Of a stretch of DNA of 64,000 bases, positions 23,676 to 33,855 are shown piece after piece. The notes under the pieces were generated by a model, which saw only the letters and a list, made by a program, of their open reading frames with translations, had not been told where the DNA came from and made no database searches. Made by a program: the position numbers and the translations under genes. Source of the stretch: Epiperipatus broadwayi (lineage: Eukaryota > Onychophora > Udeonychophora > Euonychophora > Peripatidae); assembly GCA_028023455.1 (NCBI GenBank), contig JAQFVV010000031.1:9352093-9416092 (forward strand), given 5' to 3'. Numbering within the stretch: position 1 is the stretch's first letter; each line of letters opens with the position of its first letter.

Positions 23676-24181
23676 TTGTATATGGCCAATCTCACAAATA
23701 TGTCACTTAACTCAAAAGTTTCCTACCATAAATACATTTCTCTAGTAAACAATAATTATAACTGCAATTTGGTTTATAAGAATAGTCATTTATTAGGTGG
23801 AAGTAAGGTTGCATGGAAGAAAAGTTCTGATTTGAATTCATTACTTAATGGTTTAAAACAGTCTATTGATAGTAGGTCTATTCCTGGTATTGTTTATAAG
23901 ATTCCATGTAGTTGTGGTAAGTTTTATGTAGGCCAGAGTAAGTTTAACCTTAATGAAAGGATTAAAGTTCATATAAGTAGAGTTAAACATAGGTATCTTA
24001 ACTCAGCTTTATATATTCATTAATTGAATACAGGTCTAGATTATTGTTTAGCAATGCTTCGGTTATTTTTTATGAAAAGAATGAGTTAAAAAGAAGAATA
24101 AAAGAGACTTTGATGATAAATCTTCTTGATGCTGAGGCTATCAATCTTATGAAGACTTCTTTTGATATTGAGGGAAGGTGA
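23676..24181 (+). pseudogene. GIY-YIG endonuclease relic of a second Penelope-like family
   Basis: An open frame to 24023 encodes a linker, then the GIY-YIG core: GIVYKIPCSCGKFYVGQSKF with NERIKVHISRVKHR after it (the Arg of the family helix is present). A frameshift near 24020 moves the rest to another frame, which continues NASVIFYEKNELKRRIKETL and ends in a TGA at 24179-24181. In live elements this domain nicks target DNA to prime the partner RT. No RT is seen upstream, so this is a 5'-truncated or internally deleted copy. Sequence differs clearly from the endonuclease in fragment 2, so it is a separate family. Confidence 0.8.
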
Positions 24182-24355
24182 AGTTTGAAATGAATTATGG
24201 GAAGGTTTGTTTGTTTGTATATATATGTTATTTCCTTTAGTTTGATTTTCATTTGAGAAGGTCTATTTGTAGTAGATGAAACCATGATTGTGTAAGAATT
24301 TTGGTAAAATTTTGGATTTAATCTAGTATTGTATTGTTTTATGATTTTGCATTTT

Positions 24356-24477
24356 TATTTTGGTAGTATAGTGTTAGGCAGGTTATATATATATATAATG
24401 ACTATGGGGCGAGATTTATTTTGGTAGTATAGTGTATAGGCAGGTTATATATATATATAATGACTATGGGGCGAGAT
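24356..24477 (+). repeat. 61-bp tandem duplication
   Basis: Two near-identical units reading tttggtagtatagtgt, aggcaggtt, (AT)n, aatgactatggggcgagat. Probably the tail of the Penelope relic just upstream. Confidence 0.75.
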
Positions 24478-24621
24478 ATGTTGGTCTGAAATATTTTACT
24501 CTGGAAGATAGTTTACACTACACAAAAGGTGTGTAATAAAATTTGGCATTGTATTGATTACATATATATAAAGATCAATTTGCTTAGTAAAACTAATATA
24601 ATGTTATTTGTGTAATCTTAC

Positions 24622-24720
24622 CTTTTCCTTGGCAAGGTCCTTTGTTTTATCATCCATCCATGGAAATTCCTCAATAGAATTTAAAAACTGGTGTCGAATA
24701 TTCTTAAATATCTCATCAAC
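24622..24720 (-). CDS. M13 metallopeptidase (neprilysin/ECE-like), internal exon
   Basis: On the minus strand this 99-bp exon follows attgtag and is followed by the consensus donor GTAAGA. It holds 33 codons in phase 0 on both sides. The peptide (VDEIFKNIRHQFLNS, then EEFPWMDDKTKDLAKEK) is typical of the M13 N-terminal domain: the WMD-x-x-TK-x-x-A-x-EK signature precedes the catalytic half in neprilysin and endothelin-converting enzymes. These are type II membrane zinc endopeptidases that cleave extracellular peptides. The exon joins to 48658-48877 without a gap relative to the family. The later HExxH and ExxxD exons are not visible in the 24.6 kb downstream, so another very large intron or further exons beyond the window are implied. 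It could belong to any M13 subfamily; a pseudogene cannot be excluded from two exons. Confidence 0.85.
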
Positions 24721-25477
24721 CTACAATTAATTATTAAGATTTCTTATATATTAATAATATTTATTTCATATTATTTATTTACTTTCTAAAACTAAATTAT
24801 AAAAAATTCAACTATAAAATATTAACATATAGGAAAATATCTTTTAACTCAAAGGAGTTAATTTTGTTCCTTTTTATTTCTTTTTTGTTTTGTTTTTTGT
24901 ACTAAGTAAACTATTGTATGCCAAACATACTCTGTAATTTTTTTTAATGACAAAAACAAAAAAACTATTTAATTAAAGGTTTGTTTAACTTCAATAAATT
25001 TTATTTCACTTTCTATATTCATACAAAAATTATTACAAAATAAATCACGCAAAAGAATAAAATGTAACTTGATATAAACATTGAATATTACCTTAAAATT
25101 TTTATAGATTGCTGACCAATAGAAAATCTAGCTAACTATTTCTGTATTGGTTAATAAATGAATATTTAACTGAATTTGGGATGAAAGTACATGGGTACAT
25201 TACCTTTAATTATTATCTATTTATTGTAAAATGAAAGGGAGGCCATGTTTAACTCAGTTTTTTTTAAAACTGAAGTTTCTCTTTACTGCACTATTCTAAC
25301 ATCTAATCTTATTTTTCATATTTCTAACATATGTTTTTTTCTAAGTATCTTTTATAAAATTCTTAAAGTTAAATTGAGATTTTAATTATCCATTCTCTTT
25401 TCCTATTTTTGTTATAATCTTAAATTGTCTGAATTTCATTATAATTAATTTAATAGAAGTTAACAACATGCATGTCT

Positions 25478-25560
25478 TTGGGTCTTGGCATAATTGGTAG
25501 AGCATCCTCTGGTGCTACATAATTTGCAATTGAACTTCTTATGAATTCCCAAGCATTATT
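25478..25560 (+). repeat. Possible tRNA-derived SINE head
   Basis: TTGGCATAATTGGTAGAGCA resembles a pol III A box, and gcaattgaacttc about 35 bp later resembles a decayed B box. There is no cloverleaf with a proper anticodon arm, so this is not a tRNA gene. Confidence 0.35.
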
Positions 25561-25677
25561 TACAAAATTGTTTCTACTATAATTAACATTGTAGGATTTA
25601 TTTCATACATTATTCTTTCATCTGTACAAATATTTTATTGATACTTCCTACAAATCCAGTCATTATATTATAATGAA

Positions 25678-25877
25678 ATGTAATCATTAGAAACCAACCA
25701 GTCACTATCTAAACATTCACAATATAGATAGTAATCAATAATTCTCATTGTTGTCATGGCAACCTCTCACCTTTTAATAGCAAGGTGAGAGGTTGCCTTG
25801 ACAACAGTGAGATATATTGATTACTATCCATATTGTGAATGTTGGGGTGGTCAGTGATTGGTTTCTAATGATTACAT
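25678..25877. repeat. 200-bp near-perfect palindrome (foldback MITE, family C)
   Basis: Two 96-bp arms, 25678-25773 and 25782-25877, are reverse complements with only scattered mismatches and no net gaps, around an 8-bp loop. The tips read atgtaatcattagaaacc / ggtttctaatgattacat. Half-copies of the same family occur at 27172-27390 and near 59839-60900. No coding capacity. Confidence 0.85.
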
Positions 25878-27171
25878 ATTTATCCCATTTAGCTTTAAGC
25901 ATTATTTCACTTATAATGAAATAGTATATTCATGACCTCATATATGATTTACCTATACTTTCTCCACATCTCCCTCTGTGCCAGATGTAATCCTCTATGA
26001 GTATATGCATATAAGCTTAAACACAATTATTTATGTCTGAACCCACATATATATGTGAATAAATGACTGTACTATCATTGGTTTATATATATATATTAGC
26101 ACATGTATACTTTATTTAAAATCAAATCTTTTAAATTATACATTTTTGTTAAATTAGCCAATTTGTTATTTTACATTAAAAACAACATGTTTATGTGAAA
26201 AGTTCACATATCACTATGACACATATATAAGAAAATGTTATTTAAAGATTTTCTAATAATCCTTAGTTTTAAACTGAATCCTTATAAAGAAAATCACATC
26301 ACCATGTGCCTGAGTAATATAGCAGATGAGTGAAGTTTTAAATCTTGTTTTTGCAATAATATTTTTCTAAAATGTATTTCATAGTAAACAAAATCCATTG
26401 AGGTGGAACTATTGCCAAGTCTTTGGGGAATCAAGACAACCCAAGGTAATTTAAAAATATCAGGTTTAAAATTTAAATCAATTTCATAAATTAAGATATA
26501 AAATGGCAAATAGGTGCTAATGGAGTTACCAGCTGTAAATCCATTTTGTTGAAAAAATATGATGGGATCTAAAAATCATGTAAATAGATCATATTTTGAA
26601 CTGTGAGCATATATAAGTCTAACAAAGCATTACTATGAGTCTCCCTGCAAGTTTTATTTTTGACATGGCAGACTTGAAGAGCATTACATTTGTCACTTTC
26701 CTGGGGAAGATGGTGATCTCTAGTTCTGTTCTACATGCCTAAAGATATGTCATCATGACCATAGAGATGGGAGACCTTCCAGTTATTAGACTGCCACAAG
26801 AAGACTTTAGCACAAATCAGACAGCCTACCCAGAGACCAAAAATGCCACTACACCTGCAGTCTGATATGCCCAAATTGCCAGCTGAAATGAACAAGATTG
26901 CTAACATTCTTTCTAAGAACTACAGAGCCCTTAATCAATTTCTAAATCTGTAACTTTAAGCTAGCTGATATAATATAATTTGAACCTTCATTATTTTATT
27001 CTTCAAATTCTATTAATAGTAATGTAATTAATCTGTATAAATCTTAACCTGAATTTATATCTATAAATGTAATTTACTTCTCTAAATTAAATTAATTGTT
27101 ATCAGTTAATTATCTAATTTTTTTGTACTGCTGTTATATATATAGTCTGCATTATAGTGACATGTTTATTT
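25878..27171. other. Intronic AT-rich stretch
   Basis: No supported gene. The minus frame at 26294-26509 and the GC-richer part at 26690-26950 show broken coding-like text, probably old transposon debris that I could not assign. Confidence 0.35.
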
Positions 27172-27387
27172 CATGTTTAAAGAGGTTTATTTAAACTTCA
27201 TTGTAACAATATTTCATACTCTGTAGTCAAGTTACAATCTTTAAGTGTCCATATATATTCAATGGACCATTAGTAAGAATGGATTTCCATTCTTGCTATT
27301 AAAAGGGTGTGAAGGTTGCCTTGAGAGCAGTTAGAAATATTGGTTGCTATATTTACTGTGAATGTTTAGGTGGTTACTGGTTGGAAA

Positions 27388-27390
<3 letters not shown>
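27172..27390 (+). repeat. Family C copy next to (AT)n
   Basis: The right part (ttgctattaaaagggtg ... ggtggttactggttggaaac) matches the right arm of the 25678-25877 palindrome. The left part (agaggtttatttaaactt ... ggatttccattcttgc) matches the segment that hosts the hAT insertion near 59839-60800. The copy is not palindromic. Confidence 0.6.

Positions 27391-27478
<88 letters not shown>
27391..27478. repeat. (AT)n microsatellite, 88 bp
   Basis: Uninterrupted AT dinucleotides. The frame at 27309-27509 running through it (Tyr-Ile repeats) is an artefact. Confidence 0.95.
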
Positions 27479-27481
<3 letters not shown>

Positions 27482-29279
27482 ACCACTATTCAAGGCTTAT
27501 ATGTTCTAATAATTTTGTGTCTAAAAATTATTAAAATAAATTCCATAAACAACGTAAAGATTTTAAATTTTAAATTCTAATAAAAACGTAAAGATTTTAA
27601 AATTAAAATTCTAATAAATGGAAATTGCTGCAGAATCAAGTACCAATAAATGATTAAAATAAGCTTCATCAAAAGAAATCATTAAAAAAAATAATATAAT
27701 TTAGAAAGTTAAAAAGTTTATTGAAAGAGAATGCAGTTAACTCAGTAGAATCTAACTTAGCAAAAAAAATTAAACTATTAAAGAAAAAAAAATCTTAAAT
27801 CTAAAAAAATCTCTCTTTCCATTTATTTAAAATAAAATAAAATATATGTGTGTAAATAATAAGTTGATTTTAAAAATACATAAAATGTGGTAAAATATAT
27901 TTATGTTTAAAGAAAATAAGAAAAATATAAATGTTAAATTAAATAAATTAAGAAACACTCATAATGTAAATTTTCTCAAAGATAGCATATACTGATAAGC
28001 TGCATAGGAATGGGATTAGCAATGGCTACTAATTCAATAAAAACCATAAACTGGAGTAATTAAAATGAATCTTATCCAAAATTTGATCAACCTAATCAAT
28101 GAACGGATTTTGAACAATGATAATAATTAGAAGATTCAAAATTAATTAAAAGATAACAAATAAGACTGAAAGTTTTGTCATTTACTCATTCACATATTTA
28201 GATTCAACCACCTATTAGATTCTTATTCTTGAGTTTAAATGAATATCACATTGTGCTAGACAGAAGTCAGAGCATATGACTGAAATCCAGTCTTCTTCCA
28301 CAAGAACATCAGCAGTCTGCCTGATAGAAGCAATGCCCCTCTAATAATTTGAAACTGCCAAGAATGTTTAACTGCCTGAAGTAAGAATTAGCCTGGAACC
28401 GCAATCATCAGGACCACATCAGAAGCTCAAAATTGACCCAGTTGGTAGAAGACATACAACAAAAAAGAGCAACAAGCAACATCATCCCAGAGGAATGTTT
28501 AAAAATCCTATAGGTAATAACACTTTCTTATTCCCATTCCTGATATTAATTTTAAGTAGCAATTGCAATCTTTGGGCATCTCCAGAGTCAGTATAATAAT
28601 GAACTATAATATGTGGAGGTTCACATGCTTCCTAATGTAACAAATAAATAGTTACAGAGCTTTTATGACATGAAATGACTAATTTATAAGTCCAAGTTGT
28701 GTGTGTGCCATATACATGATGTTTATATTTTGATTATATATATATATTTTTTTTTATAATTAAGTGTAGTCATTATATACATAATAATTGTTCATTTAAT
28801 TGAGGAAATATATAAAATTAGTCTATAAGTTCTAGTAATAAGTCTATTTAATATATTTACAATAAAGTACTTGTCTGTTAATTATTGTCGATCAATTATT
28901 TTTATATCACTAAGAACAACATAGGAGAGAAGTTATACAAGCAGTTTATTGAATTATACTTCCATTGAGCTAGTAGGGATATTCAGGTGCTGAGTTAGTA
29001 GCTGTTGTCCAGGGTATGTTAGTTACTTCTTGTAATTAACTGGTGCCTGAAGCTTACTTCAAACCAAAAAAGTGCTTTGAATGACAGGGTTTGAATTCAG
29101 CAGTTGAAATGTTCTGTAACCTGGAAATATGGCTGTAGGATATAACTTGTGTAACCTGTCTAGCTACAGGTTTTACTTCATCTAATGAATATTTTAGCAC
29201 AAACTTAAAATAAAGTTGCACAATTTGTATCTTGTTTTATTAATTATTATAATTGTACCCTTGAAGGCTTTTGTGATGT
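27479..29279. other. Intronic stretch, very A-rich at 27530-27980
   Basis: No gene or RNA is supported. A GC-richer patch at 28260-28500 has no open frame or splice context. Confidence 0.4.
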
Positions 29280-29429
29280 TATATTGGTGTAGCTATTAAT
29301 ATATGGTGAAACTGAACTGATTTCAGACCTATATAGCTATCTGGTTTGTGAGAATGGATTTGAAGATATTTATGTGTCTGAAAAATTAAAGTTTTCAAAC
29401 TGATAGTAATGTATTAAATAAGTGCTGAT

Positions 29430-29700
29430 GGCTGAGTCGGAGTTTTAGATTTAGTTTCTGAAATCTTATCTCTTCACTGAGGTGGGCCATAAGCTTGAAT
29501 CCAATTCATCTGGAGATGAGGATTTTCCGATAGAGATTTTGAATTCTTTCTCTGTTGGCACTTTATAATTAAATCTTGTTTTGGAGCTAATGGTAAGCTC
29601 CATCTAATAAACACATTTGTATTTGTTTTATGCATTGTGGATGTGTTTTTACTAAGTACACATTGGTACATTTTGCCTTCCTGCATTTTAAGACTGTTTT
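29430..29700 (+). repeat. Family D copy
   Basis: The order gagttttagatttagtttctg, cactgaggtgggcca, aagcttgaatcca and gatagagattttgaattctttctctg parallels 55120-55250. Shared only in this window; superfamily unknown. Confidence 0.5.
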
Positions 29701-30831
29701 TTGTAAAGCCTATACAAGTCCCCTGAACTAAATATGTTCATTGTTAGTAGCAAGCCATATGGTCCTAGTGTACCATGCATTTGATGCTGAAATATATATT
29801 GATGTATTAATTTCAACTAAAATTCTTAGATGATAATCTCATCAGAGAAAAGTAGAAATCAATTATTGTATTTAAATACTGTTATTGTAAAAAAATTGCC
29901 ATTGGTCTTATCACATTGCTTAAGCTGGAGTTTTAAATGTTTTTATATAAAAATAAAATGTCTAATTATAAATTATTCAGTGTATCATCCTTCACTCTAT
30001 AAAGAAATGAATCATAGTGGTAATTTGCATTTGTCTGATATGGTACACTACTTATTTTGTATATCTAAGAAATCCAATAATTTTTCACCACAATTTAGAA
30101 CTTCCTGAAGGCATAAATTGGAATTATGTGTACATTATATTTGCCATTAAATTGAAGAACTAATCTTACTATTCCATCATATATAACACCAATATTGGCA
30201 ATGCTTTTTTTTCATTTGTTATTAATAATGAATACACTCTGTTATGCCCAACATGGCTGCACTTTTATCATAAAGTACACATGGATTTTTTAAAATCATA
30301 TTTTATTTCACTTTTTCTTTTAACTTCAGGAAGTTAACAAATGTTCTCTATTTAATGAAAGTAAAGTTTTTCTTTCCATTAAATAATCTTTTCATTTGTA
30401 ACTAATCTGCAGTTATAGATTCCTAAATAAAATTACATTCCTATTGCAGTTTTGATAACATATTTTTAATACTCTTTCCTTTCAATCACCAATGTCAGCC
30501 TTGATTGACTAAAAAAAACACCTATTAAAAAAAACTCAAGTGATGTTTCAGTTAAGAATTAAGAAGAAATTACGGAAAATATCCTACAATGTTTTTTGAT
30601 CATAAACCTTGATGCTTTGTGGAGAGTAATTAGTTCATCCATATTGATTTATTATTAAAATAATCTCAGTCATAACAGCTGCTATGATAAGAACATTTTG
30701 AGTAGCCATTAATTTGGTCTGTCTGATTTGAGGTATAAATAAAAATCATTTCAGCTAAAAGTAAATCTCTTAGGTAAAACAATTTTTGAACTAAATTTAA
30801 AATCACTGTTTTCTTCAATATTCATTGAAAT
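29701..30831. other. Intronic AT-rich stretch
   Basis: Nothing supported beyond low-complexity sequence. The frame at 29830-30108 lacks domain or splice evidence. Confidence 0.35.
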
Positions 30832-30910
30832 GGTCAGATTTGTACATTCATGTAACAAAATCCAGAATCCAGATGAAATAACTTCAAAGCTAACCAAAAT
30901 GGGATTTTTG
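30832..30910 (+). repeat. Family B-like terminus
   Basis: gtcagatttgtacattcatgt and tccagaatccagatgaaat match the start of the copy at 39003. Similarity fades after about 75 bp. Confidence 0.45.
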
Positions 30911-32210
30911 GGTTCTCTCCTATATTTCCTTTAAAGGATTTGACATGTATAAACTTGGACAGATAAGTCTGAACTTTGGGTAAGGTTATGGTTATTTTAT
31001 AAAGTTCAACCCCCCCCCTACTATCTCCCAGACTCAGGTATACTTTACTTATGACTACTGTCTGATCATTATCTATGGTGAAAAAGATCTGTCTGAAGTT
31101 TACAGTTTCACTGTCAGCATCTGAAATATTCTTCTTAGGGTCATTGATGCCCATATTTTATCAATCTTCTCTTGGTCTCTTTACTGCTTCCACTTGACCA
31201 ATGGTACCCAAGTCAATTCTCTGGATTCTTCATTTATTTCCCTTTACTTTGGAAATTTTTTGTCTAAATCCTGGATCTCTCATTATATTGGACCTTTCCT
31301 TGGCAGATACCTTGTTCTCTTGGGTATATTCTCTTTCACCTTGTACAGTTCATCCCGAATTTCTCCTTGTTCTTCCTGTAGTCCCTTTATTATATCTTCT
31401 TGTTCCTTTTGATTCTTTAGTTTTTTCCACATCCCTTTTGATTTGAGATATTTCACCTTGTATGAGTGTCTCCTGTCTATCTATTTTATCCCCAGATAGT
31501 TTTAAACTCTCTCTTTAGTTTCTGTATAGCTTTACTAGTTTATTTCTGATGATCCTCTAGGATTCCTATGAATTTAACATGTATTTCTCCATATTTTTCC
31601 TGGCAGGCTACTCTCAATCTTTTTAGACCTTTCTGATATCTCTCCTCCCACTTGTCTAGCTTCCATTTTTTAGTCCCAAGCTTCCCTGTCTTCCTTGATT
31701 CTTTCTGTATTTTTGCTCTGCAATATCAACTCTGAGTTTTTTAAATTTTATCCATATTTTCTTTTATCTCCAACTTATCCTGTTCCATCTATTAAAACAA
31801 GGCTATCAACCAATCCTCTTGGCCCCCCTTTATGTCTTTATCTAGTTCTGGCTCTTGTATTACCCTAGACACTTTTTTAAAATGCATAGTACTTTCTATG
31901 GGGATCACCTTCAGGGATTTAGCTTGTGCTTATTTTCCCCCTACATTTCATCTTCAGTGTTACTATATCTGATAATTTTAGTCCTGGATCTCTCTGTGTG
32001 GTGCCTCTTTTCTCTTCATCACTGCTTAACTCTTCCTCTGCGAGCATTTTGGGCAATTCTTTGGGTGTTGTGGGACTTCCTACCAGTTCTTCTTCCTTTC
32101 TACCAATACTTACTTTTATTGCTTTTTTCTTCCTGCTGACTTCCTTTTCTAGCTCTTCATCTATACTACTATATTTTTGCTCCTGGATTTTTAGTTGTTC
32201 ATGATATATA
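30911..32210 (-). pseudogene. Decayed coiled-coil, gag-like or ORF1-like coding relic
   Basis: Several minus-strand frames are open in turn and are unusually rich in Lys and Glu. At 32200-31919 the peptide includes HEQLKIQEQKYSS, RKEEELVGSPTTPKELP and EEELSSDEEKRG. The next 600 bp carry K/E-rich text in shifting frames (MEQDKLEIKENMDKI, then KYGEIHVKFIGILEDHQK). The last part encodes NFRQIFFTIDNDQTVVISKV. Composition and frame decay suggest the structural ORF of a retroelement, not a host gene. The family was not identified. It sits immediately left of the LTR-type unit and may be related to its internal ORF at 35546-35941. Confidence 0.4.
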
Positions 32211-32225
32211 TATATATATATATAG

Positions 32226-33855
32226 TGTACCAGGTTCAAATATGTGAGGTTCAAAACACCGGCATCTTAGGCAGAGAAGAACATACTCAGAGAGTATGTA
32301 TGTCCAAACGATAGCTATAAAATATATAACTAGTATTACATTTCCAGGACATAACTCGACTGTTGAATTCAACACTATGTTTAAAGTACTTTTTTGTTTT
32401 GTATACATGGGCACCATCTATTCACCCAGAAGACAAATAACACACTTTAAACAATGGCCACTAACTCAACACCTAAGTTACACCCATGAATAGCTCAGTC
32501 TATTTTTAATCAATAACAAATTATAGATTAAATTAATAAATAGTGGTAAAAGAATTGATAAAAGATTGGTAAAAAGAATTGATAAAAAGAATTGACCGAC
32601 AAAATAAAGCTTAAGTTTAAAGACAATTTATTTTAATTCACATTTATTAAACTAATTTTAAATATTTACACTTGATTAACCTAATTTTAAATATCTTGTT
32701 TAACTAGTATAACACACGCACATTTATAATTTACACACTATAATATCACATAATAAAGCATTAATAGTATTTGAAATTTAAAACACACAAATTAATAGTT
32801 CATTTTTTATGTGCTATAGAATTCATATCTTTGATTCTTGGAGGAGGATTCACACAAATGTGGTGGCTACTTTATAAATGAGTATAAGAAAATGTTTTAT
32901 GTAGGATTTTGAGCGTGGATCCAACTTGCTGTTTGCTGCTCCTAATGAAGTATTAATAACCAGTTAGATTTGAAGTTTTCTTGTGAAAATTTCACACTTA
33001 ATTATTCTGAGGCATTCTTTTTTAAGACAATCAGATATTGAGCAATTTCAAGTTGTTACAAAGACATCACTTTGATCAGATAGGTTTGGCTGTTTTCATC
33101 GGACTTAAGGCTGGAGAAAGTCATATGTTTTTATGAGGTTTTAACACTGCATTTTTGATTCTGGACGTATAACAATCTGTCTGATATAATTCTCTTAAAC
33201 GCAACTTTAATGTAACTGACTTGACTTGAACTGACTGACTGTCCAATAAAAAAATTGTTTTTTTTATACATGAAGCATGTTGTTGAAGTTCTTTTCATTA
33301 GTAGCTAATCCTTTGGAGATAAGCTTTTTCATCCTGTTGTCAAAATTCCTTTGATAATCTTTTAACATGTTTAATTAGTAGCCATGCAAATGTGTTGTTT
33401 TTAAATCTTTAATTAGTAGCCACCACTGAGTTTTTTAATGATAATTTTCTGTATTCATTTCTTTCATCTTAATATTTATTACGCATACATTATTTTACAT
33501 TCGCACACACATATATAATTTGAGGTCAATTCATTATTTAGTTTTTTAAAGATTACCTTTTTTTTTCTTTAACTCGAATGAAAAGAGATTTATATTTTTA
33601 GACTTTTGAACTATATTTCAACTAATAATAATAATATGACAAACTTTTTCAACTCAAAACTTTTAGTTTGACGTTTCTAATTAATTGATTGCAACTTTTA
33701 GTTTAAAACTCTTTGACTTTTAAATTCTATTTTTACAAAAACAAACTGCAATAAAACTCTTAAACTTTTACCTATTATTTCTTTTTTAACGAAAGATTTT
33801 TCTTTTACTATTTTTTTAGATAAAATTATTATGTACCAACTACGATCTTGGTACA
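32226..33855 (-). repeat. LTR-like direct repeat, left copy (1.63 kb)
   Basis: Starts TGTACCAGGTTCAAAT and ends GATCTTGGTACA, giving short TG..CA inverted ends (TGTACCA / TGGTACA). It matches 36403-38107 along its whole length, including aggcagagaagaacatact, cgactgttgaattcaacac, and ctgacttgacttgaactgac blocks. If an LTR, this is the 3' copy for a minus-strand element. Frames inside (32199-32493, 33698-33901) are incidental. Confidence 0.7.

Noticed and set aside
25478-25560. tRNA gene
   Set aside because: A-box-like sequence only; no cloverleaf or proper anticodon arm. Kept as a possible SINE head.
27309-27509. Open frame rich in Tyr-Ile
   Set aside because: Produced by an (AT)n microsatellite.
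31194-32204. Several plus-strand open frames rich in Ser, Leu and Phe
   Set aside because: They are antisense shadows of the Lys/Glu-rich minus-strand coding relic.
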